From: a virus | IMG/VR virus record: IMGVR_UViG_3300009610_000061 | Span: 1 to 31,595 of that record | Direction: 5' to 3' (one strand) | DNA length: 31,595 bases | Shown: piece by piece, positions 1 to 6,217 of the stretch | How the letters are laid out: the number at the start of each line of letters is the position of its first letter | How positions within the stretch are numbered: position 1 is the stretch's first letter | Notes under the pieces: model-generated | Database searches by the model: none | Told to the model about the DNA's origin: nothing | What the model saw: only the letters and a program-made list of their open reading frames with translations | Position numbers and translations under genes: made by a program

Positions 1-98
1 CGCTGAGCGCCCGCTGCGATTTCGGCCTGCTGCTGCATCTCCTTTTCCCAATCCACCACATCGGTGCCGGGGGTCTTGCTCTTTGCCTTTGCAACCAT
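1..98 (-). CDS. Hypothetical phage protein, N-terminal part (cut by window edge)
   Basis: Only the first 32 codons are inside the window. The start is the ATG at 98-96, preceded on the minus strand by AAGGAG seven to eight bases upstream, a strong ribosome site. The peptide begins MVAKAKSKTPG and continues into an acidic, Gln/Ala-rich helix. A short basic head followed by a D-W-E-K-E helix is, from memory, common in uncharacterised phage replication-region proteins, but I cannot name a function. It is the last leftward gene in the window and follows the 26-residue membrane peptide with a 12-base gap, so it is probably co-transcribed with it. Confidence 0.75.
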   Translation of the reverse strand, partial: MVAKAKSKTPGTDVVDWEKEMQQQAEIAAGAQ

Positions 99-110
99 GG
101 TCTTCGCTCC

Positions 111-191
111 TTATGCGTTTAGATAGATAATCAGGAAAATAAAAAACAGTATCCAGCCGAGGCATCCGCCGCAGCCTACCTCGTTGTCCAT
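111..191 (-). CDS. 26-residue single-span membrane peptide
   Basis: On the minus strand an ATG at 191-189 opens a 26-codon frame ending at TAA 113-111. The N-terminus is acidic with a CGGC motif (residues 7-10). Residues about 13-24 are an uninterrupted hydrophobic span (WILFFIFLIIYL). The preceding gene stops one base upstream, and AAAGGTG, about five bases before the ATG, acts as the ribosome site. The next gene starts 12 bases downstream. This is tight operon packing, so the frame is unlikely to be chance. Short single-span peptides in phage early regions may modify the host membrane or block superinfection, but nothing here proves a role. A holin is less likely because no lysis genes are nearby. 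It is too short for standard gene finders. Confidence 0.6.
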   Translation of the reverse strand: MDNEVGCGGCLGWILFFIFLIIYLNA

Positions 192-192
192 G

Positions 193-600
193 CTACACCT
201 TTGTCAGAGAAACGGTGACGTAATCGAACGGCTCCACGCCGGGGAGCTTCGCAGCACGCGGGGTCTCCATGTGGTCGCGGACAGCAGCGTCGTTAATCCG
301 CTTCTGGAGCATGTCATAACGCTTGTTCTTACCGACCCACGCGAAGAACTTGTTCCAGTTCTCAGGGTTGACGCGGTACTTACGGTCGCGTTTGACCTGA
401 ACGCGGTGATGCTTGCCAGCCGCGCCAGTGTCGTCCTTCTTAAGGTTGTCGATGATGTGGGTCTTGATGCGCTCTTCCTCGGACTTAAGCGAGGCTGCGT
501 ACTTGTCGGCGTCTAGGCGCTGCTGCCGCACATCAAAGAGCAGGTCAGCGCACGCCCCCATGGATTTTGGGAGCGCTTTCGGCTTAGATACTTTGGGCAT
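193..600 (-). CDS. Hypothetical protein with helical N-terminal half (135 aa)
   Basis: The ATG at 600 is preceded by AAAGAGGTTC, one of six copies of a GAGGTTC leader motif in this arm. The protein is strongly basic at its start (MPKVSKPKALPK). Residues about 15-55 form a charged helix with KSEEERIKTHI. A more strand-like C-terminal half follows, with YRVNPENWNKFF near residue 77. The layout (a charged helix that could coil, then a compact domain) loosely resembles recombination-accessory proteins such as siphovirus Gp157 types, but there is no diagnostic motif, so function is left open. It follows an 83-base gap carrying a long hairpin, so it may start a separately regulated unit that includes the two genes downstream. 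Confidence 0.88.
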   Translation of the reverse strand: MPKVSKPKALPKSMGACADLLFDVRQQRLDADKYAASLKSEEERIKTHIIDNLKKDDTGAAGKHHRVQVKRDRKYRVNPENWNKFFAWVGKNKRYDMLQKRINDAAVRDHMETPRAAKLPGVEPFDYVTVSLTKV

Positions 601-633
601 GAGAACCTCTTTCTGTGAACGAGTAAACGAGTT

Positions 634-681
634 GACCCTGCGGATTGGCCGTTCCTGGGAGGGAGAGGAGTCCGCAGGGTC
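634..681 (-). promoter_or_regulatory. 11-bp perfect hairpin in the leader of the 135-aa gene
   Basis: GACCCTGCGGA (634-644) and TCCGCAGGGTC (671-681) are perfect inverted copies around a 26-base loop, extended by one more A-T pair. The stem fills the short gap between the gene ending at 684 and the gene starting at 600. No U-run follows on the minus strand, so it is not a classic intrinsic terminator. RNA processing, mRNA stabilisation or attenuation are possible. Confidence 0.6.
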
Positions 682-683
682 AG

Positions 684-875
684 TTACTTTCTACCCCCAT
701 AGCGGCTGACTTGCAAGGCTTTACGCTCCTCCTCGAGGAATGCCTTGGCCGCCTTGGTCGTGGGGAACTGTCGCATAGCGCGCACGGCGCGGTCGAAGCC
801 GTACTCCCCTATAAGTGCCGCCTCTTCCACTGTGAGACTGTCGTAGAAGTCCATGACTGCCTTTATACGGGTCAT
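684..875 (-). CDS. Hypothetical small helical protein (63 aa)
   Basis: The frame is open much further upstream, but those codons lie inside the neighbouring ligase-like gene and do not look like protein. The ATG at 875 gives a credible 63-residue product beginning MTRIKAVMDFYDSLTVEEAA, with helices rich in Ala/Glu and a basic C-terminus (SRYGGRK). No good ribosome site precedes it, so translation may depend on coupling with the upstream gene, which stops at 904. A non-ATG start upstream is possible. No family was recognised. It precedes the hairpin at 634-681. Confidence 0.65.
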   Translation of the reverse strand: MTRIKAVMDFYDSLTVEEAALIGEYGFDRAVRAMRQFPTTKAAKAFLEEERKALQVSRYGGRK

Positions 876-903
876 GTACTGCGGTGACAGCCCAGTGGGC
901 GGA

Positions 904-1380
904 TCAGACGATGGCAGTTTCGATGGGGAGCGTTTCGTCTTCCGTACCGAACGTGCCAAACGGCTCGCGTAGGATAATCCCCGTGAAGTTTTGCTTGATG
1001 AGGGTGGCACGATAGTTCTCCAGTGCCTTGACTGATTCAATGAGCTCGTGATCGACGTACTGTATGTTCGCACCGCACGAGGTGACGAACGGCTGCACGA
1101 TATCCAAGCGGTCGCGCAATCCATAGCGCTCCGTTGTCCGTAGATCATAGACCCAGAACACGAACAGATGCACTCCGGTCGGGTTATCAACGAACGCCTT
1201 GCTGCGCTCGTAGCAATCGGGGGCTGTGGGACTGCCTACGACGATCTCCCCTACGAACTGGGGCAATCCTCCCAGTATGTCGTTGAGCATCGCGTTCTCA
1301 GTGCCTTGCGGCCTGCCACTCAGGATGCTCATGGGAACTCCGTGCATCTGAGGACGGGCCAGCTTGTACATCTCAATCAA
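904..1380 (-). CDS. Truncated, probably inactive ATP-dependent DNA ligase-like protein
   Basis: This resembles the nucleotidyltransferase domain of small phage ATP-dependent ligases. Numbered from the internal ATG at 1371, GEIVVGSPTAPDCYERS (41-57) matches the motif III block (usually DGELIVG-P). VFWVYDL (71-77) followed by LRDRLD matches the conserved FxVFDxW...ERL segment. NFTGIILREP (128-137) matches motif IV (GFEGVMxRDP). The motif I lysine site (K-x-D-G-x-R) reads QMHGVP (8-13), so the AMP-accepting lysine, the Asp and the Arg are all absent. The motif IV Glu is Thr. The protein stops about ten residues after motif IV, so motif V and the OB domain are missing. At 155-158 aa it is about half the usual ~300. 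The TTG at 1380 has GGAG seven bases upstream; the ATG at 1371 is the alternative. It overlaps the J-domain gene. It is likely a binding protein or a decaying gene rather than a ligase. Confidence 0.72.
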   Translation of the reverse strand: MIEMYKLARPQMHGVPMSILSGRPQGTENAMLNDILGGLPQFVGEIVVGSPTAPDCYERSKAFVDNPTGVHLFVFWVYDLRTTERYGLRDRLDIVQPFVTSCGANIQYVDHELIESVKALENYRATLIKQNFTGIILREPFGTFGTEDETLPIETAIV

Positions 1381-1738
1381 TGTCGTTCTCCTCGGGTTTG
1401 CCGCTGCCCGTACCACGACACAGAACGCACATCATGGATAGCGGCACTCCGAAGCCCGTGCGCTTTATGCGAATTTTTCCAGTGCCGCCGCAGGCGCGAC
1501 AAGCTCCGGCTTCTAGACTGGGGGCTGGCGGAGGGTTCTGCTTGAGCCAGAGCGTAAGCGCATCCTTAGACCAGCTTATGCGCGCCCATTGCGAAAGATG
1601 TTTCGGGCCGTGGTGGTCGGGGTGACACTCCTTAGCCTTGTTTCTGTAGGCGCGCGTCAAAACACTGGGGGTCAAGGTGGCAAGCTCAACCCCCAGTGCC
1701 TCCGCGGCATCGTGCGCCTTTGCCGCAGATATCATCAT
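1373..1738 (-). CDS. DnaJ-like J-domain protein with half zinc-finger module
   Basis: Residues about 1-65 look like a compact J-domain with the invariant HPD tripeptide at 39-41 (AKECHPDHHG). After a Pro-rich linker (68-74) come two DnaJ-type zinc repeats, CRACGGTG (80-87) and CVLCRGTG (104-111). Bacterial DnaJ has four such repeats; two would bind one zinc. J-domains stimulate the ATPase of Hsp70 (DnaK), and the zinc module binds clients, so the protein probably redirects host DnaK to a phage client such as a replication complex. The ATG at 1738 shares its A with the upstream stop (TAATG), so the genes are translationally coupled. The 3' end overlaps the ligase-like gene. At 121 aa it is far shorter than host DnaJ (about 375). 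Confidence 0.85.
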   Translation of the reverse strand: MMISAAKAHDAAEALGVELATLTPSVLTRAYRNKAKECHPDHHGPKHLSQWARISWSKDALTLWLKQNPPPAPSLEAGACRACGGTGKIRIKRTGFGVPLSMMCVLCRGTGSGKPEENDID

Positions 1739-2106
1739 TACCAGCGACGATCCTTCTTGGGTGGATCGGCCGGGAGCTGTTCGGCTTTGGCCTTTTCGTC
1801 GGCCTTGCGCTCCTTTGCCGTTCGTGCGTCGCCGGCATCTTCGGCATCGGCCACAGGAATTTCTTCCTCTTCCTCGGCCGGTGTACCGCCTTCAATGGAG
1901 CCTTCCGTGAAAGTCTGGAAGCAATCCATGCAGACAACCATCTGCTTCGTGGACGTAATGCCCGCTTCAACGACCTCCTCGAGTTCGATCGCATCCTCGT
2001 AGGTGCCGTCGTCGTTGAGAAGGATGAAGTTCGCTGGGGCGTACCTCGTCACGACGACTTCGCGCGTGCCGTTGTTGTAGACAGCACCGATAACAGGTGT
2101 AGTCAT
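1738..2106 (-). CDS. Small acidic protein, paralogue of the next upstream gene (122 aa)
   Basis: The ATG at 2106 has AAGGAG eight bases upstream. Residues 3-71 form a beta-rich domain (GAVYNNGTREVVVTRY ... EDAIELEEVV) that aligns without gaps with residues 11-79 of the protein encoded at 2405-2112. About 28 of 69 positions are identical by eye, including GA-Y-N-G, VVTR, DA-E, EG-I. A low-complexity tail follows: Glu-rich (78-85), then Lys/Ala/Glu-rich, ending KKDRRW. The Cys pair CMDC (59-62) is absent from the paralogue. Function unknown. Its place between the primase-helicase and the J-domain gene suggests a replication accessory or host-interaction protein. Confidence 0.88.
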   Translation of the reverse strand: MTTPVIGAVYNNGTREVVVTRYAPANFILLNDDGTYEDAIELEEVVEAGITSTKQMVVCMDCFQTFTEGSIEGGTPAEEEEEIPVADAEDAGDARTAKERKADEKAKAEQLPADPPKKDRRW

Positions 2107-2111
2107 GTCAT

Positions 2112-2405
2112 TTACTCCTTGGGCTCGGGGGTTTCGGGGAGCGAGTTGTCAATCTCAGCATCCTCATCAATGAGGCCTTCGTGATAGTGTTCGAAGACCT
2201 CTGCGGTGACCACGTACTTGATCGTGGCCGTCTCACCTTCGCCAACGACGTCGGTGAATTCGACTGCGTCCACCCAATCGCCCTCGGTGTCTTGGACGAG
2301 GAAGTGATTCGGCTCGAACCGGGTGACGACATAGTTGTCGCCGCCGTAATTGTAGTTCGCGCCGACCGTGGGCGTGGCGACAGGCAGTTGTTCAGCTTCT
2401 GGCAT
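2112..2405 (-). CDS. Small acidic protein, paralogue of the next downstream gene (97 aa)
   Basis: The ATG at 2405 is chosen because GAGGAG lies seven bases upstream; an earlier in-frame ATG at 2420 lies before that site. The domain at 11-79 (GANYNYGGDNYVVTRF ... VDAVEFTDVV ... FEHYHEGL) is homologous to residues 3-71 of the downstream gene product, which is evidence of tandem duplication. Here the tail is only a short acidic stretch ending ETPEPKE. It lacks the Cys pair of its twin. The gene follows the primase-helicase by 28 bases and precedes its twin by five bases, so it is in the same operon. No family was recognised. Confidence 0.85.
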   Translation of the reverse strand: MPEAEQLPVATPTVGANYNYGGDNYVVTRFEPNHFLVQDTEGDWVDAVEFTDVVGEGETATIKYVVTAEVFEHYHEGLIDEDAEIDNSLPETPEPKE

Positions 2406-2433
2406 TCTACTTCTCCTCATTAGACTGAAAGCG

Positions 2434-4512
2434 TCAGTCCCCCCGCATAGGTTGGAGCGCAATATGCTTCGTAAGTATCTTACGATCCTTTACGCGGCTC
2501 CATCTATCTGCATTCCTAATCATGTAGTATCGGCTTTGCTTGCCCTCCGGGTTTACCAACGGCCCACCGTTGTAGACTTGTCTGAAGCCTGCGGCCTGTA
2601 GCGCCCTGCTCATACCGTTCGCCGTGACCTTGCCCATTTGACGCTCGTTCTCATTTTCGTACATCGCCAGTATCTCATGGCTGGTGAACAAGTCTCGCTG
2701 ATGGCGTAGCTGGCCCAGCTTGAGATGGGGGGCAGGCGCTTCCTTAAGATCGGCGCACCACATGGCAAGGTCTGACTTGCCCGACATTATCATGCGCTCA
2801 CGCGCGCTCGTGCGTAGGGCCATGGCCTTCGGATTGAAGTCGCTGAGGTCGCGCTCCATCAACCATTGCATCAGGGCGGCAGCGCCTCCATCCTTCTTGA
2901 GCCATTTGTCATAGGCTCGGTAGAACTCGTCGGGCAGGGGAGCGCCCATTACCTCGTGGACAAAGAACCGCCTGTCTTCGTCCTCCAGGAACAACGCGTC
3001 AGCGTGGTTGCTGGTCAGGTAGTAATTCACACAGTCGGGGATGCTGAACTGGGGGATATACTTGATGTTGATGTTGATCTCTTCTTGGGTGATCATCGCT
3101 TTCATCATGTCGGCTTCGGCGCGCTTGTCAGAGCCCGATATTTCGTCGCCAAGCACGAACTGCCTGTTCTCCGCCCACCATGTATCGTACAAGTCCTTGG
3201 ATTTGATTTTGATAAAGTTCTGCCCATAGATACGCGCCAACGTGTATCCAACGAGGGTCTTGCCAGTCCCAGTCATCCGTCCGTACATGATGACGGCCGA
3301 GAACAACTTCGTTCCCGGGAATTGGATCGGGTAGGCGCACCAGTCCAAAAACCATTCCTTGACTCCCTTCTCAGCTCCCTCAAACAGGAAGTCTATCAGC
3401 GCCAGCCACGGCTTGATGTTTCCCTTGGCAGGCTCGCAGCCCCAGCCTTTCCACTGATTAAAGTAGAGAAGGTTCTCCTGCTCGGCAAAGCGCTCCTCGC
3501 CGGGGAGGTAGCTCAGCTTGTCGACAACGCGGCGCATGGGCCACTTCAGCCAGATGGGGGCGGCGCTGGCCTTGCTGACTGCCATGGTGCCGTCAGGCTT
3601 CATCTTACGCTCAGGCACGGATACGGTCGCCCAGTCGCTATGAGCGCCGAACTTGCTACAGTCCATCTTCTGGCCCGTGCGCTGTGCCACGACCATGCCG
3701 GGGTCTCGTATGTAGACGAGCTCGTTGTTCATTTGCCATAAACGCTTGGAGATGCCGAGAGGTTCCGCCCGCTTGAGCAGGGCTATGAGCTCGTCGTCGC
3801 CGCGCTCCACCAGAAAATCATCCAGCCCTGTCTTGCGGTTCTCATCATCGTACACGTTTTCCAGCGTCGCAATGAATACAAGCGCGCCTCGCTCCTGTAG
3901 CTCGTCAGCCAGCGCGTTGATCGCACCGCAGATCATGGGGTTAGTGACATAGTCGCTATCGTAGACAATAGTCACCCTGCGACGCGACCATTCAAAGGCC
4001 TCAAGCTCAGGTAGGAAGAAAATGCCTTGGGCGCTGGCCCGAAAGCTATAGACGCCGCCCAGCCCAATCGTGGGGAAGCCCTCGGCTGTGGCCTTGGTCG
4101 CCTTGAGCTCGCCTTCGGTGATGAGTATCGGCTCCTTGGGGTCGGCTGCTATGGCCGCCCAGTCTGCTAGTCGGGGGAGGTAGGCGCAGACCCCGGTGTC
4201 TCGGGGCTGAGTGTATCTGCTTGGCTTTGCGCCAGCGGCTTCAGCGAAGCCCTTCACCTGCGATTCGCCTAAGTATCGCAGACGGTAGAATTCCGGCCAT
4301 GCCTTGTGAGGGCGTAGCGGGCGGCCTCGCGTATCAAAGTACGGGATGACAAGCGCGGGCTGACTTTCAAAGTGTTCGCCCAGTTGAGCGGCGGTGTTGA
4401 CGCTGTACATTCCGCAAGAGTTCGCCTGCTCGGTTGTTAAACCTGAGGACTCTAGCTTCTGCGTCGCGGCATCGTTGAACGTGCCTGCCTTGATCCTGAC
4501 CACTTTATTCAC
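2434..4512 (-). CDS. Primase-helicase fusion (Toprim-like DUF3854 + DUF5906-type SF3-like helicase)
   Basis: A 692-residue replication protein. The N-terminal part resembles Toprim/DUF3854 modules: ITEGELKATKA (131-141, acidic Toprim motif), GLGGVYSF (150-157), VYDSD (183-187, the DxD position) and TGLDDFL (228-234). The C-terminal half has a P-loop GRMTGTGKT (411-419), a Walker B-like FVLGDEIS (452-459) and YYLTSNHADALFLEDEDRRFF, typical of DUF5906/SF3-like phage helicases. It should unwind the replication fork and perhaps prime it; the catalytic primase core is not obvious. The start is GTG 4512 because GGAAGGG lies six bases upstream; the frame also opens at TTG 4527, which lies inside the SD-masking hairpin. 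It heads the block with the duplicated pair, J-domain and ligase-like genes. Translation is probably controlled by the structure at 4519-4610. Confidence 0.9.
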   Translation of the reverse strand: MNKVVRIKAGTFNDAATQKLESSGLTTEQANSCGMYSVNTAAQLGEHFESQPALVIPYFDTRGRPLRPHKAWPEFYRLRYLGESQVKGFAEAAGAKPSRYTQPRDTGVCAYLPRLADWAAIAADPKEPILITEGELKATKATAEGFPTIGLGGVYSFRASAQGIFFLPELEAFEWSRRRVTIVYDSDYVTNPMICGAINALADELQERGALVFIATLENVYDDENRKTGLDDFLVERGDDELIALLKRAEPLGISKRLWQMNNELVYIRDPGMVVAQRTGQKMDCSKFGAHSDWATVSVPERKMKPDGTMAVSKASAAPIWLKWPMRRVVDKLSYLPGEERFAEQENLLYFNQWKGWGCEPAKGNIKPWLALIDFLFEGAEKGVKEWFLDWCAYPIQFPGTKLFSAVIMYGRMTGTGKTLVGYTLARIYGQNFIKIKSKDLYDTWWAENRQFVLGDEISGSDKRAEADMMKAMITQEEININIKYIPQFSIPDCVNYYLTSNHADALFLEDEDRRFFVHEVMGAPLPDEFYRAYDKWLKKDGGAAALMQWLMERDLSDFNPKAMALRTSARERMIMSGKSDLAMWCADLKEAPAPHLKLGQLRHQRDLFTSHEILAMYENENERQMGKVTANGMSRALQAAGFRQVYNGGPLVNPEGKQSRYYMIRNADRWSRVKDRKILTKHIALQPMRGD

Positions 4513-4518
4513 ATGATA

Positions 4519-4610
4519 CCCTTCCAAGGAGTGTCCACCTAGCGCCGAGTCCTTGGAAGGGCGGGGCGCGCGGGAGGTTCAGACCAACGGCCTTTGCTCG
4601 ACGCTAGGTG
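4519..4610 (-). promoter_or_regulatory. SD-masking hairpin with a competing helix upstream of the primase-helicase
   Basis: Arm A, CCCTTCCAAGGA (4519-4530), is a perfect 12-bp inverted copy of A' (4550-4561). On the minus-strand RNA this stem contains GGAAGGG, the ribosome site of the primase-helicase, so the closed stem blocks translation. Arm B (4536-4549, CACCTAGCG then CGAG) pairs with B' (4597-4610) over 13 of 14 positions. B lies in the loop of A and directly abuts A'. The order A-B-A'-B' means the two helices interlock. A full pseudoknot would need a five-base loop to span a 14-bp stem, so they are more likely alternatives, as in a switch. A nine-codon frame (ATG at 4630, stop at 4606-4604, no clear SD) ends inside B'. 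Confidence 0.65.
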
Positions 4611-4657
4611 AACGGCCCCTTATAGCGCATGGCCGCTACGAGGGACAAACGGGTAGT

Positions 4658-4888
4658 TTAGCGGTAAACGGGGAATGCTCCGACATCGCTCCACGTGCAA
4701 ACGTGATAGCTGCCGGTGCCGTCAACGTCACGGAGGTAAGCGATAGCTTCCTCGTCACGGTGATCCCTGAGCATGGGGCGTCGTACGTCTTCCACGCACG
4801 GACCCGGATCAGGCTCCCCTACGTCCCAACGCTTAGAGCATCGGGGGCAGAAGTATTCATCGCCCTCTCGGCGACGCATGTGGGGCAT
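4658..4888 (-). CDS. Small zinc-ribbon-like protein (76 aa)
   Basis: The ATG at 4888 follows the upstream stop (TGA 4892-4890) by one base, indicating coupled translation; a second ATG three codons later is possible. Residues 13-31 read FCPRCSKRWDVGEPDPGPC. C14, C17 and C31 are candidate zinc ligands, with H/C near residue 60 (YHVCTW) as a possible fourth, so a small zinc-binding fold is plausible. The remainder is charged with no signal or membrane segment. Function unknown; a nucleic-acid or protein adaptor role would suit the replication region. A 145-base structured leader separates it from the primase-helicase. Confidence 0.75.
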   Translation of the reverse strand: MPHMRRREGDEYFCPRCSKRWDVGEPDPGPCVEDVRRPMLRDHRDEEAIAYLRDVDGTGSYHVCTWSDVGAFPVYR

Positions 4889-4889
4889 C

Positions 4890-5123
4890 TCAGCCACCGA
4901 CTGCTTCCTCACAGAAGTCAAAGGCTTCCTGCAGAGAGTCACAGGCAGAATCGAGAGCGGAGGCCGCAGCTTCTGCCGCCTGCCCCTTCTCCGCGTTCTT
5001 CAGCCCATCGCTGAGGTTATCAAAGGACTCCTGCTCTTCGTCGCGCACGGGCTCGAGCAATTCCTTGGCTTCCTCGATCAGCCCCTGAACCTTGGCGATG
5101 ATAGCTCGTCTGGATTTATTCAC
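4890..5123 (-). CDS. Acidic all-helical small phage protein (77 aa)
   Basis: GTG 5123 is the start because AGGAG lies about seven bases upstream on the minus strand; codons further upstream in this frame look random. The product starts with basic NKSRRAI, then forms two amphipathic helices with LLEPVRDEEQESFDNLSDGL in the middle and an acidic C-terminus. The arrangement (basic start, RDEEQE-FDN turn, then an Ala/Glu helix with repeated acidic residues) matches, from memory, a very common small phage protein of unknown function. It could form a helical hairpin or coiled-coil dimer. It lies within a run of closely spaced small genes (10 bases from the upstream gene, one base to the downstream start). 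Confidence 0.88.
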   Translation of the reverse strand: MNKSRRAIIAKVQGLIEEAKELLEPVRDEEQESFDNLSDGLKNAEKGQAAEAAASALDSACDSLQEAFDFCEEAVGG

Positions 5124-5133
5124 GATTGTTCTC

Positions 5134-5433
5134 CTACAGTCCACAAACCTTACGGAGTAATTTCCGCATGTCGGGGTCGTCAACGAAATGTTCCATAGCT
5201 AGTCTAAGACCAACGCGCTCCTCCACTTCGCGCTGGATAATCCGGTTCTCCATATCGGCCAGCTCCTCGGGCGCTGCCAAGCGCGGCAACCCCAGAGGAT
5301 AGGCTTCGTGGAACTTACGCACGAGCAGACTAGGGTGAAAGCCATAGTCCGGGGCAATGGCAGCGGCAGCCGTCTCCAGAGCCGCCCCATTGCGTATGTC
5401 GGCCACAAGGTCGGCCATTGCGTCGGACAGCAT
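5134..5433 (-). CDS. Hypothetical protein, possible helix-turn-helix (99 aa)
   Basis: The ATG at 5433 has AGGGGA five to eight bases upstream and begins ten bases after the preceding stop. The long open frame upstream of this ATG overlaps the neighbouring gene and is not protein-like. Residues 20-45 (LETAAAAIAPDYGFHPSLLVRKFHEAYP) look like a helix-turn-helix: an Ala-rich helix, a turn at DYGFHP, then a basic helix. A charged helix follows (EELADMENRIIQREVEERVG), suggesting dimerisation. The C-terminus is DPDMRKLLRKVCGL. It could be a small DNA-binding regulator, but the HTH is judged by eye only. Confidence 0.8.
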   Translation of the reverse strand: MLSDAMADLVADIRNGAALETAAAAIAPDYGFHPSLLVRKFHEAYPLGLPRLAAPEELADMENRIIQREVEERVGLRLAMEHFVDDPDMRKLLRKVCGL

Positions 5434-5443
5434 GGGTCTTCCC

Positions 5444-5851
5444 CTAGTTGAGGCTGTGGCCGCGATACGAAGTAGCGTTGGCAGCGCGAGCCTTGACGCA
5501 TGTAGGGCAGTCGCACTCTGGCTCCCCTCCCATAACGATGACTTGGATACCAGCCCTGAGCGCCTCTTCCAGCGCCGTGCTGACCATGATGTTTTCCAAC
5601 CCGTCAAGGTTGACCAGCAGACCGCGCAAGGCGTAGAAGGCAGCGTCGCCGCGCACCTTGGGCGGCAAGTTATCAATAACGCTGCCCATCGCCTCACCGA
5701 CGCGCCTAACGGTCTCCATGAACGCGTTATCCATGGTCGTTGCGTCCTCCAGGCTCACGCCCTTACGCATGAGCGCGGCAACGCGGCGGGCAGTTTGTGC
5801 CTCGTCGCTGAAGTCCATGCTCTCCCTATATGCCTTTCCAAACGTGTTCAT
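5444..5851 (-). CDS. Hypothetical helical protein with C-terminal CDCPTC motif (135 aa)
   Basis: The ATG at 5851 has a near-perfect AGGAGG five bases upstream within the GAGGTTC leader motif. Residues 1-105 are mainly helical (MNTFGKAYRESMDFSDEAQTA ...), with a hydrophobic segment about residues 72-100. The C-terminus has ECDCPTCVKARAAN (111-124), a Cys cluster that could bind a metal. It is soluble, with no signal peptide. A conserved hairpin element lies 28-64 bases upstream (5879-5915). No family was recognised; genes like this are usually annotated as hypothetical in phage replication regions. Confidence 0.85.
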   Translation of the reverse strand: MNTFGKAYRESMDFSDEAQTARRVAALMRKGVSLEDATTMDNAFMETVRRVGEAMGSVIDNLPPKVRGDAAFYALRGLLVNLDGLENIMVSTALEEALRAGIQVIVMGGEPECDCPTCVKARAANATSYRGHSLN

Positions 5852-5878
5852 TAGAACCTCCTAATCCCAGTAAATCAC

Positions 5879-5915
5879 TGGTTAGGACTGCGAAGGGGAG
5901 TCGCAGCCCAGAGCA
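5879..5915 (-). promoter_or_regulatory. Leader hairpin element, copy 1 (TGCTCTG-hairpin-TAACCA)
   Basis: On the minus strand this reads TGCTCTGGG, then a stem (CTGCGA 5888-5893 with TCGCAG 5901-5906, one mismatch, then GG/CC), a seven-base loop, then CCTAACCA. The same flanks surround unrelated stems at 9201-9239 and 9975-10008. Each copy lies 30-60 bases before a gene start with a strong SD. Conservation of the flanks with changing stem sequences suggests an RNA structure under selection. There is no U-tract, so simple termination is unlikely. Confidence 0.6.
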
Positions 5916-5920
5916 ATGAC

Positions 5921-6097
5921 CTAGCGGCGATATCCTTTCTTGTTCTTCGGCCCGAACAGGACGTCGAGGTTGCGAGCGTTGAACTCAACGGGAGCGCCGT
6001 ACCTATACGGGATGCCGTCGTTCTTGGCGTTTTCAAAGAGCCGCCCGTACTTGTGCTTGACGGGGACATTGGTGACGTCTTCAATCTTATGAACCAT
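5921..6097 (-). CDS. Hypothetical basic protein (58 aa)
   Basis: The ATG at 6097 is fixed by AAGGAGG five bases upstream in the GAGGTTC leader context. A longer frame to 6184 lacks any ribosome site and its extra codons lie in the leader hairpin. The product starts MVHKIEDVTNVPVKHKYGRL and ends with NKKGYRR. It is basic overall with no membrane segment, and its strand-like composition suggests a small nucleic-acid-binding or structural fold. No family was recognised. It is bracketed by regulatory-looking hairpins on both sides. Confidence 0.75.
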   Translation of the reverse strand: MVHKIEDVTNVPVKHKYGRLFENAKNDGIPYRYGAPVEFNARNLDVLFGPKNKKGYRR

Positions 6098-6120
6098 TGG
6101 AACCTCCTTCGTGTTTGTGC

Positions 6121-6217
6121 CTCTAGACACATGGCAGTCCTGACATATGCGGCGGGTAGAGTCAACGCTTTGGCCTGAACTCATTAAGCTCGTGTCAGGA
6201 CTGAGCAGTAGCTAGAG
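6121..6217 (-). promoter_or_regulatory. Long inverted repeat in the leader of the 58-aa gene
   Basis: CAGTCCTGACA (6135-6145) and TGTCAGGACTG (6193-6203) are perfect 11-bp inverted copies around a 47-base loop. CTCTAG (6121-6126) and CTAGAG (6212-6217) form an outer six-base pair set. The structure ends about 24 bases before the start codon at 6097. It could be an RNA switch or RNase III substrate, or the 11-mers could be paired operator half-sites. The remainder of the 200-base gap has no convincing gene; an SD-like GGAGG near 6228 leads only to a two-codon frame. Confidence 0.55.
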
